From: JACMLD01 sp039916305
GTDB taxonomy: Bacteria > Bacteroidota > Bacteroidia > Chitinophagales > Chitinophagaceae
Reading direction: 5' to 3'
NCBI GenBank assembly: GCA_039916305.1
Contig: JBDSLR010000040.1
Location: forward strand, 1-64,000
Length of the DNA stretch: 64,000 nucleotides
Every line of letters begins with the position of its first letter. Within the stretch, counting starts at the first letter, position 1. The position numbers and the translations under genes were made by a program. The notes beneath the pieces are model-generated. The model saw only the letters and a list, made by a program, of their open reading frames with translations. It was not told the DNA's origin and searched no databases. Shown piece by piece: positions 53,628 to 63,064 of this stretch.

Positions 53628-56393
53628 ATGACAACATTATTTCAGAAAAAATCATTGCTTATTATCGCCGCTATCGTTGTGTCGGTAGTTGTTTTTTTAT
53701 ACAGTACCAGCCGGCAAACAATCGATTATAACACGCAGGTCAAGCCCATCTTCAACAAAAATTGTATTACTTGCCATGGTGGTGTGCGGCGCAAGGCCGG
53801 CTTCAGCCTGCTGTTCAGGTCGGAAGCGCTTGCTAAAACCGAATCAGGTAAGCCAGCCATTATACCCGGAGATCCGGACCACAGCGAAATGATCCGCCGG
53901 CTTACTCTAAAGGATCCGGAAGAGAGAATGCCTTACCGTCATGAACCATTGTCTGCCAAAGAAATTGCTGTTTTACGTGACTGGGTGAAACAGGGCGCAA
54001 AATGGGGCGATCACTGGGCTTATGTGGCCGTGCAACCAACGCCTGTGCCCGCACAAAGAAAACTATCGGGGTTCTTTGGATCATCAAAAGAAGACTGGGC
54101 CAAAAACGATATTGATTATTTTATACTGCAGCAATTACAGGAGAAAAAACTTACCCACTCACCAGAGGCTACTAAAGCTACTTTGCTGAGAAGGGTGAGC
54201 CTTGATATTATAGGAATGCCTGCTGCTGACCAGCTCGCGCAGCAATTTTATGCTGATAAAACAGGCAAGGCTTATGAAAATGCTGTCGACAGTTTACTGG
54301 CTTCACCGAATTATGGAGAAAAGTGGGCGGCCATGTGGCTGGATCTTGCACGTTATGCCGATACCAAAGGATATGAAAGGGATGATGCACGTACCATCTG
54401 GCGCTACCGCGACTGGCTAATCAACGCTTTTAATGAAAATAAGCCCTACGATAAATTCTTGACCGAACAGCTAGCGGGGGATCTGCTGCCCAATCCGTCA
54501 GACGCACAATTGATAGCTACGGCCTTTCACCGCAATACCATGACCAATGATGAAGGCGGAACAGATAATGAAGAGTTCCGCACCTCGGCTGTGCTTGACC
54601 GTGTGAACACTACATGGGAAGCACTTATGGGTACAACTTTTGCCTGCGTGCAATGCCATAGCCATCCCTACGATCCTTTCCGGCACGAAGAATACTACCA
54701 GTTTGCTGCTTTCTTTAACAATACCAGGGATGAAGATACCTATGCTGATTATCCTTTGCTGCGCAGCTTCAACGATTCTGCCAATGAAGAAAAAGCCAAA
54801 TTGAATACCTGGTTGCAGCAATATGCAGATCCTGCCCAGACAAGCGCTATCAACCAATTTTTAAGAACCTGGCAGCCGGCCATCAATTCTTTGTATTGCG
54901 ATCAGTTTGTAAACAGTGAGCTGAATGATACCAAGTGGGCGGCATTCCGTAATAATGGCCAGGTACGCCTGCCCCATACCAATCTCAATAACAAAACAGA
55001 ACTGATCTACCGCTACCGGTCTGCTGTGCCCGGCGGCCTGTTTCAAATACATGCCGACAGACCTGATGGACCAGTCATTGTTTCCATACCGGTAGCCGTT
55101 TCAAAAGATGGCTGGCAGATAGCCGCTGCGCCCGCAGCAGCCATCGCGGGGGTACATGATTTTTATCTGACTTATACCAATAAAAACCTCAGGAAGCCGG
55201 AAGATACCGGCATCACTTTCGACTGGTTTTATTTTACCGATCCCTTTCCGGGCGCACAGCAACCCGGTTATGAAGAAGCCAAAAAACGATACTGGGGATT
55301 GATGACCATGCAAACGCCCACTACCCCGGTGATGGCAGAGAACCCTGATGGTATGCAGCGTCTTTCCCATGTTTTTGAACGGGGTAACTGGCTGGTGAAA
55401 GGAGCGGTGGTTACAGCTGCAGTGCCACGTGCACTTAACCCAATGCCGGCCAATGCACCTATGAACAGGCTGGGACTGGCCATGTGGCTGACCAGCAAAC
55501 AAAATCCACTCACTGCAAGAACCATGGTAAACCGTTTATGGGAACAATTATTTGGTACCGGACTGGCAGAAACACTGGAAGATTTGGGTACCCAGGGCAT
55601 ACAACCCACACACAAAGCATTGCTGGATTATCTTTCTTATAAGTTTATGTATACCTATAACTGGGATGTAAAAAAGCTATTAAAAGAAATAGTAATGTCT
55701 GCTACCTACCGGCAGGATTCACGGGTTTCAAAAGAAGAACTGGAGAAAGATCAGGCCAACAAATATTATGCAAGAGGGGCGCGGGTGCGTTTATCTGCCG
55801 AGCAGATCCGCGACCAGGCACTGCGCATAACAGGATTAATGAGTAATAAAATGTATGGCCCCAGTGTAATGCCTTTTCAACCAGATGGTATCTGGCGCTC
55901 ACCTTACGACGGGCGGAAATGGGAACTGAGTACAGGCGAAAATAAATACCGGCGTGCAGTATATACGTACTGGAAAAGGACGGCGCCTTATCCGTCCATG
56001 ATGTCGTTTGATGGCGTGGCGCGGGAGGTATGTACACCCAGGCGTATACGCACCAATACACCCTTGCAGGCGTTGGTGAGCCTGAATGATGATGCCTATC
56101 TTGATATGTCAAGAAAACTGGCGCTGCGGTTGCAAACAGCGTTGCGGGGCAATACGCAGCAGCAGATTACTATTGCATATGAGCGGGCAACCGGCCACGG
56201 CATACAAGCGCCGGCGCTGGCTACACTGATGAAATTATATACCTCAGCGTTGCAAAAATTTAATAACAGTAATTCCAATGCCTGTGAAATGGCGGGCGGC
56301 GCTTTGGGCAAAGAAGATACTGCGCCAGTAGCGGCGCTGGTGGTAGTAATAAATACCGTGTTGAATTTGGATGAAGTAGTGACCAAGAACTAG
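53628..56393 (+). CDS. PSCyt1/DUF1549/DUF1553 (planctomycete-type) c-haem protein with CBM6-like insert
   Basis: 921 residues from the ATG at 53628, with a membrane anchor or uncleaved signal (about 9-25). Modules seen: a planctomycete cytochrome c domain with CITCH (46-50) and the downstream ligand region ERMPYR; DUF1549/PSCyt2 (about 155-365) with a second haem-like motif CVQCH (339-343) followed by SHPYDPF; a beta-sandwich at about 440-535 (RYRSAVPGGLFQIHADRPDG, AGVHDFYLTYTNKNLRKPED) resembling CBM6-type carbohydrate-binding modules; and DUF1553/PSD1 to the end (MNRLGLAMWLTSKQNPLTAR, CTPRRIRTNTPLQALVSLND). The upstream frame to 53523 is rejected. The pairing with a DUF1501 gene is typical. 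Function in this family is not established. Confidence 0.88.
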   Translation: MTTLFQKKSLLIIAAIVVSVVVFLYSTSRQTIDYNTQVKPIFNKNCITCHGGVRRKAGFSLLFRSEALAKTESGKPAIIPGDPDHSEMIRRLTLKDPEERMPYRHEPLSAKEIAVLRDWVKQGAKWGDHWAYVAVQPTPVPAQRKLSGFFGSSKEDWAKNDIDYFILQQLQEKKLTHSPEATKATLLRRVSLDIIGMPAADQLAQQFYADKTGKAYENAVDSLLASPNYGEKWAAMWLDLARYADTKGYERDDARTIWRYRDWLINAFNENKPYDKFLTEQLAGDLLPNPSDAQLIATAFHRNTMTNDEGGTDNEEFRTSAVLDRVNTTWEALMGTTFACVQCHSHPYDPFRHEEYYQFAAFFNNTRDEDTYADYPLLRSFNDSANEEKAKLNTWLQQYADPAQTSAINQFLRTWQPAINSLYCDQFVNSELNDTKWAAFRNNGQVRLPHTNLNNKTELIYRYRSAVPGGLFQIHADRPDGPVIVSIPVAVSKDGWQIAAAPAAAIAGVHDFYLTYTNKNLRKPEDTGITFDWFYFTDPFPGAQQPGYEEAKKRYWGLMTMQTPTTPVMAENPDGMQRLSHVFERGNWLVKGAVVTAAVPRALNPMPANAPMNRLGLAMWLTSKQNPLTARTMVNRLWEQLFGTGLAETLEDLGTQGIQPTHKALLDYLSYKFMYTYNWDVKKLLKEIVMSATYRQDSRVSKEELEKDQANKYYARGARVRLSAEQIRDQALRITGLMSNKMYGPSVMPFQPDGIWRSPYDGRKWELSTGENKYRRAVYTYWKRTAPYPSMMSFDGVAREVCTPRRIRTNTPLQALVSLNDDAYLDMSRKLALRLQTALRGNTQQQITIAYERATGHGIQAPALATLMKLYTSALQKFNNSNSNACEMAGGALGKEDTAPVAALVVVINTVLNLDEVVTKN

Positions 56394-56723
56394 TATTGAG
56401 TACAAGAAATGATGGCATAATCAAACCCGAAGGGTTGAAATTAATACAGGGAGTAATGATGCGTGTATCCGCACAATACATAAAACTATAGCCGGTGCAA
56501 ACCCGAAGGGTTGGTATTAATATAGAACAATTGACGTTGAAGCAGTCAACCCTGAAGGGGTGACATCATTGCCCGCTATTAAGGAGGGCGGTGTTTTATA
56601 AATGGTCAATAATGAACGAATGACTGGCTCAAAAAAATCTTTACGGCTATTGTAAATTATTATTCAAAAAATGAAACACCGGTGCAGGTCTTAATACTTT
56701 ATACTGATTACAAAATACGTTAG
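56394..56723. other. Intergenic region carrying three short palindromic repeats
   Basis: A 330-base gap between the DUF1553 and DUF1501 genes. It contains the three repeat units annotated at 56422-56570 and no credible coding frame. The DUF1501 start at 56724 has no recognisable promoter. Confidence 0.55.
56422..56570. repeat. Array of three AACCCGAAGGGTT palindromic repeats
   Basis: CAAACCCGAAGGGTTG with a following ATTAATA occurs at 56422-56446 and again, almost identical, at 56498-56522; TCAACCCTGAAGGGGTGA at 56546-56563 is a diverged third unit. Each has a palindromic core AACCC-GA-AGGGTT. The spacing between units is 76 and 48 bases. Confidence 0.75.
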
Positions 56724-58229
56724 ATGACACAAAAGGAATTACAGTATCAGCGATTGGTAAAGGAAGCTACTAACGCTTACCTTCAGTTGCATACGCGGCG
56801 GCATTTTTTAAAAGAAAGTGCCATGGGTCTTGGTGCACTGGCCATGGGTTCTTTGTTTGGCTGTGGCAGCAATACCGGTGCCACCAATCCTGTTGTGTTT
56901 GATGCAGCGCATCCGCTGTCGCCTAAAACACCCATGTTTCCCGGGCGTGCAAAATCTGTTATCTACCTCCACATGGCGGGAGCGCCTTCGCAATTAGAGC
57001 TCTTCGATTACAAACCGGAATTAATGAAGCTGGATGGGCAGGATTGTCCGCAGTCTCTGCTGGAAGGAAAGCGGTTTGCATTTATACGGGGTGTGCCAAA
57101 GATGCTTGGGCCACAATCAAATTTTAAGCAGCGCGGACAGAGTGGTTTATGGATAAGCGATCATTTGCCGCATCTTTCCACCGTAGCAGACGAGATAACG
57201 CTTTTAAAAGCGGTTACCACTGATCAGTTTAACCATGCCCCTGCGCAATTACTGATGCATACGGGTTCGCCACGTTTGGGAAGGCCGAGTATGGGCAGCT
57301 GGGTTACGTATGGATTGGGAACAGAAAACCAGAACCTGCCGGGTTATGTGGTATTGACTTCTGGTGGCAGAAACCCGGATGCTGGTAAAAGTGTTTGGGC
57401 CAGTGGTTTTTTACCCAGCGTTTACCAGGGGGTGCAATGCCGCAGCGAAGGCGATCCGGTACTCTTTATAAATGATCCCAACGGTATGGACCGCGATCTC
57501 AGAAAAGCGTCTATAGATGCCATTAATGAAGTGAATGAACAGCAATACGAAGATTACAAAGACCCGGAAATTTTATCGCGCATTGCGCAGTATGAGATGG
57601 CGTACAAGATGCAGATATCAGTGCCTGAGGTAATGAATATAAATGATGAACCGCAATACATCCACGATATGTACGGCACCAAACCGGGCAGCGGCAGTTT
57701 TGCAAACAATATTTTGCTGGCGCGGAAACTGGTAGAAAAAGGTGTGCGGTTTGTTCAGTTGTTTGATTGGGGCTGGGACAGCCATGGTACCAGCGCCGGC
57801 GATGCAGTTGATATTGGGCTGGTCAATAAATGCCGGCAGGTAGATAAATCAATTACTGCATTGTTATTGGATCTGAAGCAGCGTGGTATGCTGGAAGATA
57901 CCCTGGTAGTCTGGGGTGGCGAATTTGGCAGAACACCGATGCAGGAAAACCGCGGTGGCAAAACCATGCCATTTAAAGGCCGTGATCACCATACCGAAGC
58001 ATTTACCATGTGGATGGCCGGGGGTGGTATAAAAAAGGGATACAGCTATGGAGAAACGGATGAGATTGGTTATGGCGCCATCAGCGGTAAAACCACACCG
58101 TTTGATATACAGGCCACTATATTAAACCAGCTGGGTTTTAACCATGAAGAATTTACTTACCAGTACCAGGGGCGTCCATTCAGGCTAACCGATGTAGCGG
58201 GAAATGTGATCAATGATATTATAGCGTGA
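56724..58229 (+). CDS. DUF1501 protein (alkaline phosphatase/sulfatase superfamily-like), exported
   Basis: The 501-residue protein has a twin-arginine-like motif RRHFLKESAMGLGALAMG ending in a possible lipobox (LFGC), so Tat export with lipidation is plausible. DUF1501 blocks are VIYLHMAGAPSQLELFDYKP, HLSTVADEITLLKAVTTDQF, HAPAQLLMHTGSPRLGRPSM, GWDSHGT, VVWGGEFGRTPMQE, GRDHHTEAFTMWMAGGGIKK and GYSYGETDEIGY. Pfam groups this domain with alkaline phosphatase-like enzymes, and the His/Asp motifs fit metal binding, but no reaction is known. It forms the usual pair with the DUF1549/DUF1553 gene upstream. Confidence 0.92.
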   Translation: MTQKELQYQRLVKEATNAYLQLHTRRHFLKESAMGLGALAMGSLFGCGSNTGATNPVVFDAAHPLSPKTPMFPGRAKSVIYLHMAGAPSQLELFDYKPELMKLDGQDCPQSLLEGKRFAFIRGVPKMLGPQSNFKQRGQSGLWISDHLPHLSTVADEITLLKAVTTDQFNHAPAQLLMHTGSPRLGRPSMGSWVTYGLGTENQNLPGYVVLTSGGRNPDAGKSVWASGFLPSVYQGVQCRSEGDPVLFINDPNGMDRDLRKASIDAINEVNEQQYEDYKDPEILSRIAQYEMAYKMQISVPEVMNINDEPQYIHDMYGTKPGSGSFANNILLARKLVEKGVRFVQLFDWGWDSHGTSAGDAVDIGLVNKCRQVDKSITALLLDLKQRGMLEDTLVVWGGEFGRTPMQENRGGKTMPFKGRDHHTEAFTMWMAGGGIKKGYSYGETDEIGYGAISGKTTPFDIQATILNQLGFNHEEFTYQYQGRPFRLTDVAGNVINDIIA

Positions 58230-58306
58230 CGCAATTATACCGGTAATTCTTTTACGCATTTATGTGCCTTGTATCTCTGCAGGAATTGAAAACCTGAATA
58301 TTACTT

Positions 58307-59239
58307 ATGTCAATCAACAGAAGAAAATTTCTAGGACTTACCAGCGCTGCCAGTACCTCCCTGTTGTTATCATCCCTGGATAGTGTGTCTGCTGCCAATA
58401 AACCCGCTGCTCATATGTCCAATGGGTTTGAATTAAAAATGTTGAACACCAACTGGGGCTTTGCTGGTACTGTAGACGCGTTTTGTGCAAAAACAAAAAT
58501 GGAAGGGTATGATGGTATAGAAATGTGGTGGCCGCTTAATAAAAAAGATCAGGATGAATTATTTGCAGCATTAAAAACGCATCAGCTGGAAGTAGGTTTT
58601 CTTTGTGGCGGATCGCAAAGCAACCCGGCAGAACACCTGGCAGCATTCAAAAAAATGATTGATGCGGCAGCCAGTAATACTATACTGCGCCCCTTGTATA
58701 TCAATTGCCATTCCGGCCGGGATCATTTTACGTATGAGCAAAACAAACTTTTTATTGATCACACAACTGCCCTGGCCAAACAAAGTGGCCTGCTTATTTG
58801 CCATGAAACACACCGCTCCAGGATGCTGTTTGCAGCGCATGTCAGCAGGGGCTTTATAGAAAAGAACCCGGAATTGAAACTCACTTTTGATGTTTCGCAC
58901 TGGTGCAATGTGCATGAGACATTACTGCAGGATCAAAAAGAAACAGTAGACCTGGCGCTGTCAAGGGTAGAACATATTCATGCACGTATTGGCCACCCCG
59001 AAGGACCGCAGGTAAACGATCCGCGGGCGCCGGAATGGGAAGCGGCCGTAAAGCAACATCTTGACTGGTGGGATAAAGTGATAGAGCGTAAAAAAAGAAA
59101 TGGTGAAAGAATGACGATACTCACTGAGTTCGGCCCGCCGGATTATATGCCCACGCTACCTTATACCCGCCAGCCGTTGGGCGATCAGTGGGCAATAAAC
59201 GTGCATATGATGAAGTTGTTGAGAAAGCGATACCTGTAA
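58307..59239 (+). CDS. Tat-exported sugar phosphate isomerase/epimerase-like TIM-barrel protein
   Basis: The 310-residue protein carries a twin-arginine signal (NRRKFLGLTSAASTSLLLSS) and then an AP-endonuclease 2-type TIM barrel. Likely metal ligands are the Glu in CHETHR, the Asp and His in TFDVSHWCNV, the His in HIHARIGHPEGPQV and the Glu in TILTEFGPPDY, which match the pattern of xylose isomerase-like enzymes. Export means that it acts on a free sugar or glycoside outside the cytoplasm, not on a phosphorylated intermediate, despite the family name. It lies 78 bases after the DUF1501 gene. Confidence 0.88.
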   Translation: MSINRRKFLGLTSAASTSLLLSSLDSVSAANKPAAHMSNGFELKMLNTNWGFAGTVDAFCAKTKMEGYDGIEMWWPLNKKDQDELFAALKTHQLEVGFLCGGSQSNPAEHLAAFKKMIDAAASNTILRPLYINCHSGRDHFTYEQNKLFIDHTTALAKQSGLLICHETHRSRMLFAAHVSRGFIEKNPELKLTFDVSHWCNVHETLLQDQKETVDLALSRVEHIHARIGHPEGPQVNDPRAPEWEAAVKQHLDWWDKVIERKKRNGERMTILTEFGPPDYMPTLPYTRQPLGDQWAINVHMMKLLRKRYL

Positions 59240-59364
59240 CTGGCAGGATAAACCAATAGAAAAAGTAATATCTTTTATAATAAATTGAATATATAAAATG
59301 CTTGTGTTGCTGGCTTAGCACGTGTTGCCCGCAGCTACCAGCTTATAGCTAACCGCTTTCTTCT

Positions 59365-60768
59365 ATGTCTGAATTTATTGGCCGCTTTCATCCGGTACTG
59401 GTACATCTTCCCATCGGGATTTTGTTGCTTGCCTGCTTTTTTCAGTTATTGTCAGCAAAAGAAAAATATGCTGGTATCCGGCCCGCCATTGGCATCATGT
59501 TATTTTGGGGCATGCTAAGCGCCATCGCTTCCTGCATCAGTGGCTACCTGCTCTCTGGCAGTGGTGAGTATGACGCAGACCTCGTGGGCAAACACCAATG
59601 GCTGGGCATCAGTGTGGCGGCAGTAGCTGTTATTTATTACTGGCTGTATCAGCGCAAGACCATTATCAAATACAGGCGGGCATTTCCGGTGCTCTTGATT
59701 ATTCTTATTACGGTAACCGGCCATCTCGGCGGATCGCTTACCCATGGCAGTGACTACCTCACTGGGTCATTTAAAAGTTTAGTAGATACAGTGGTTATAA
59801 AAAAGCCCATCCCCAATGTGCAGGAAGCGGTTGCTTACACAGATATTATTCAACCTTTATTGCAAAGCAAATGCTATAGTTGCCATGGTGCCAACAAACA
59901 AAAAGGAAAATTGAGGATGGATCAAACGGACTTGCTGTTGAAAGGCGGTAAGGACGGGATTATTATAGAACCAGGCAAAGCAGCTGTAAGCGAAATGATA
60001 AAACGGATTTTGCTGGAAAAGGCAGACGAACACCATATGCCGCCAAAAGAAAAGCCACAATTGTCGGAAAAGGAAATTGCATTGCTGCATTGGTGGATTG
60101 CCAGTGGCGCTTCATTCGATAAAAAAACAAAAGACCTGGCACAGACAGAGCAGATAAAGCCTGTTCTATTGTCCCTGCAAAATGAAGTGGCCGAGAAAAA
60201 GGCCATTGCAGCTGTGCCTGCTACACCGGTAGAGAAAGCAGATGAAGCAGCCATTAAAAAATTAAAAGACAGCGGCGTAGTGGTAATGCCGGTAGCCGCA
60301 GGCAGTAATTACCTGATGCTGAGTTTTGTTGCGGCGGCAACTGCTACCAACGAAACTATTCAGTTAATACTTCCCCTGAAAAAACAGGTAATCTGGTTAA
60401 AACTGAACAGTACAAAAATCACCGATGCAGCTATGAAAACAGTAGCGCAGTGCAGCAATCTCCGCCGGCTTGAACTGGCGAATACGGGCATTACTGATGC
60501 TGGCCTCAGTAACCTGGCAAACCTCCAGCAACTACAATCTTTAACCCTGGTCGCTACAAAAATTACAGCAGCAGGTTTGCTGCAGCTAAAAAATCTGAAA
60601 CAACTGCAGGGCATTTATTTTTACCAGTCTGCCGTAAAAAATACGGATTGGGATATGCTGACGAAAAACTTCCCAACAGTAAAGCTGGATTCAGGTGGCT
60701 ACCAGGTACCATTATTTGCAACTGATACCATGCTGGTACAGCCCCCCAAACGCCCGGACGTAAAATGA
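59365..60768 (+). CDS. Membrane protein with DUF2231, planctomycete-type cytochrome c and leucine-rich repeats
   Basis: The 467-residue protein has four membrane helices of the DUF2231 type (residues 1-125; FHPVLVHLPIGILLLACFF, GHLGGSLTHGSDYL), a c-type haem domain (CYSCH, residues 170-174, with HMPPKEKPQLSEKEIALLHW), a helical linker and three or four leucine-rich repeats at about 345-430 (LRRLELANTGITDAGLSNLA, LQSLTLVATKITAAGLLQLK). This layout is familiar from Planctomycetes and some Bacteroidota. The stop codon overlaps the start of the next gene (ATGA), so it is co-translated with the GH95-like enzyme. I infer an electron-transfer role at the inner membrane. Confidence 0.87.
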   Translation: MSEFIGRFHPVLVHLPIGILLLACFFQLLSAKEKYAGIRPAIGIMLFWGMLSAIASCISGYLLSGSGEYDADLVGKHQWLGISVAAVAVIYYWLYQRKTIIKYRRAFPVLLIILITVTGHLGGSLTHGSDYLTGSFKSLVDTVVIKKPIPNVQEAVAYTDIIQPLLQSKCYSCHGANKQKGKLRMDQTDLLLKGGKDGIIIEPGKAAVSEMIKRILLEKADEHHMPPKEKPQLSEKEIALLHWWIASGASFDKKTKDLAQTEQIKPVLLSLQNEVAEKKAIAAVPATPVEKADEAAIKKLKDSGVVVMPVAAGSNYLMLSFVAAATATNETIQLILPLKKQVIWLKLNSTKITDAAMKTVAQCSNLRRLELANTGITDAGLSNLANLQQLQSLTLVATKITAAGLLQLKNLKQLQGIYFYQSAVKNTDWDMLTKNFPTVKLDSGGYQVPLFATDTMLVQPPKRPDVK

Positions 60769-63026
60769 AAAAATATATTTTTTGCCTGATCATTTTTATT
60801 GGCAGCCTGGCAGCAGCACAGCCAAAGCCTGCCTATAATCTTGTGTTTGATTCCATGGCTACACGCTGGGATGAAGGCATTCCATTGGGTAACGGCTGGC
60901 TTGGTGCCCTTGTCTGGAAAAAGGATAACAGGATCCGGCTTTCACTTGACAGGGTAGATTTATGGGATGACCGTCCCATGCCCGAAATTGATAAACTCAA
61001 ATTTAGCTGGGTTGTTGAGAAAGTAAAATTAAATCAATACGACTCCGTACAGCAAATAGGCGATGAACCGTATGAAAAATATGCGGCACCAACAAAAATT
61101 CCGGGTGCTGCCATGGAGTTTGATTGTAGCAGATTTGGCAAAGTAATTTTAAATAAACTGGATCTCGCAACCGCGCTAAGTACCATCAAATTTGAAAACG
61201 GGGTATCCTTTTTCAACTACGTACATGCGTCCAGGCAAACCGGTTATTTTGGCTTTGAAAATTTACCGGCTGCTGATATTTACCCGGAGCTGATGCTGCC
61301 TGCTTATAATGGTGGCCCAACAGCTACAACCAGCAACAGCGTGCAAGGGCAGGGGCTTGAACGACTGGGCTACAAAAAAGGATATGTAACAAAAACGGCT
61401 ACCAGTATCCGTTATCATCAACCCACCTGGAATGGTCATTACTATGAGGTACTGGTGCAGTGGAAAAAAATCTCTTCAGGGCATATCATCGGGCAATGGA
61501 CTATCTCCAATAACCAGTCCGCGGTCTTGCCGGTGCTGAATGCCGCTTTAAAAGAACCTACCGGATGGGATGCCCATCTTGCCTGGTGGAAAAACTATTG
61601 GAGCAAGTCTGCTGTTATGGTGCCGGATGAGCAATTGCAGAAACAGTATTATTTAGAAATGTATAAGTTTGGCTGTGTGGCGCGCAGCAATACACCGCCT
61701 ATCTCGCTACAGGCTATCTGGACAGCCGACAATGGCAACCTGCCACCGTGGAAGGGAGATTATCACCATGATTTAAATACGCAGCTGAGTTACTGGCCGG
61801 GCTATACCGGTAATCACCCCGACTTAACCGCCTCTTATACCAACTGGCTATGGAAAATAAAATCAGTGAATAAGAAATGGACAAAAAATTATTTTGGGGT
61901 GCAGGGATTAAATGTGCCAGGCGTAACCACAATCAGTGGTAAAGAAATGGGTGGATGGATACAATATTCCATGAGCCCTGCAACCGCCGCATGGGTGGCG
62001 CAACATTTTTACTGGCAGTGGAAGTATACAATGGATAAAAACTTTTTTTCCACGAAAGCGCAGCCATATTTCAAAGAGGTTGAAAAATTTTATTCAGGGA
62101 TGCTTAAGCCAGCCGATGGCAACAATAAGCAACTTGGTTTTCCATTAAGTTCAAGTCCGGAGTACCACGATAATTCAATTAAGGCCTGGTTTACCCGTTT
62201 TACCAACTACGATCTTGCGTTGATTAAAAACTTTTACAAAGCTGCACGGGAAATTGAAAAACAAACTATTGAAAGTAAAGACGCCCATAAATTAATTAGG
62301 GGGGAGGGACTATTACCTGATTATGATATCAATGAAACTGGTCTTACCATCGCACCGGGGCAAAACCTGGATGAATCGCACCGGCATCATGCGCAGCTAA
62401 TGGCTATATACCCATTGGGTTTATTGAGTCCTGGTGATAATGTACAAAATGACATTATTAAAAAATCATTGAACTGGCTGGCAAAAAAAGGAACCCGTAA
62501 CTGGTGTGGTTATTCTTTCAGCTGGGCCGCCTGTATTTATGCAAGGGCCAAAGAAGCCGATAGTGCAACGGGTATGCTGAAAATTTTTGCAACTAATTTT
62601 TGCTCGCCCAATAGTTTTCATTTAAATGGTGATCAGCAGGGTGGACAATATTCTTCCTTTACTTACCGGCCATTTACGCTGGAAGGCAATTTTGCCTTTG
62701 CACAGGGCATACATGAAATGCTGATACAAAGTTACAATGGTTACATAGAAATATTTCCCGCTGTTCCTAAGGTATGGAAGGATGTGTCGTTTGATCACCT
62801 AAGAACAGAAGGCGCGTTTCTTGTATCAGCAAAAAGAGGGAGCGGTCTTACTGATGAAGTGCGTATTACTGCAACAGTGGCAGGTGAACTCCGGCTAAAA
62901 ATGCCTTTCAAAACATGGATAGTCAAGGGCATTGGCCGGCAACAAATACATAATAATGAAAATAGCATTGCCTCCGTAATTTTGAAGAAAGGCCAAACCA
63001 TTGTTTTTAAAAATGGGTACGAATAA
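60765..63026 (+). CDS. GH95-like glycoside hydrolase (alpha-L-fucosidase-type fold), divergent active site
   Basis: The 753-residue protein has a signal peptide (MKKYIFCLIIFIGSLAAAQ) and the GH95 architecture: N-terminal beta domain (WDEGIPLGNGWLGALVWKKD), an alpha/alpha barrel with PPWKGDYHHDLNTQLSYWPG (about 327-346), SSSPEYHDN (E466), DESHRHHAQLMAIYPLGLLS and FTLEGNFAFAQGIHEMLIQS, and a beta C-terminus (VPKVWKDVSFDHLRTEGAFL). GH95 enzymes remove alpha-1,2-linked L-fucose or L-galactose by inversion. Compared with Bifidobacterium AfcA from memory, N421 aligns with D336, N423 with N338, E566 with E466 and D766 with E640, so two catalytic positions differ. It overlaps the previous gene by four bases. 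Confidence 0.85.
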   Translation: MKKYIFCLIIFIGSLAAAQPKPAYNLVFDSMATRWDEGIPLGNGWLGALVWKKDNRIRLSLDRVDLWDDRPMPEIDKLKFSWVVEKVKLNQYDSVQQIGDEPYEKYAAPTKIPGAAMEFDCSRFGKVILNKLDLATALSTIKFENGVSFFNYVHASRQTGYFGFENLPAADIYPELMLPAYNGGPTATTSNSVQGQGLERLGYKKGYVTKTATSIRYHQPTWNGHYYEVLVQWKKISSGHIIGQWTISNNQSAVLPVLNAALKEPTGWDAHLAWWKNYWSKSAVMVPDEQLQKQYYLEMYKFGCVARSNTPPISLQAIWTADNGNLPPWKGDYHHDLNTQLSYWPGYTGNHPDLTASYTNWLWKIKSVNKKWTKNYFGVQGLNVPGVTTISGKEMGGWIQYSMSPATAAWVAQHFYWQWKYTMDKNFFSTKAQPYFKEVEKFYSGMLKPADGNNKQLGFPLSSSPEYHDNSIKAWFTRFTNYDLALIKNFYKAAREIEKQTIESKDAHKLIRGEGLLPDYDINETGLTIAPGQNLDESHRHHAQLMAIYPLGLLSPGDNVQNDIIKKSLNWLAKKGTRNWCGYSFSWAACIYARAKEADSATGMLKIFATNFCSPNSFHLNGDQQGGQYSSFTYRPFTLEGNFAFAQGIHEMLIQSYNGYIEIFPAVPKVWKDVSFDHLRTEGAFLVSAKRGSGLTDEVRITATVAGELRLKMPFKTWIVKGIGRQQIHNNENSIASVILKKGQTIVFKNGYE

Positions 63027-63064
63027 TACAACGGTGTTTTTTATAAACTGTATAAATCTTACAT

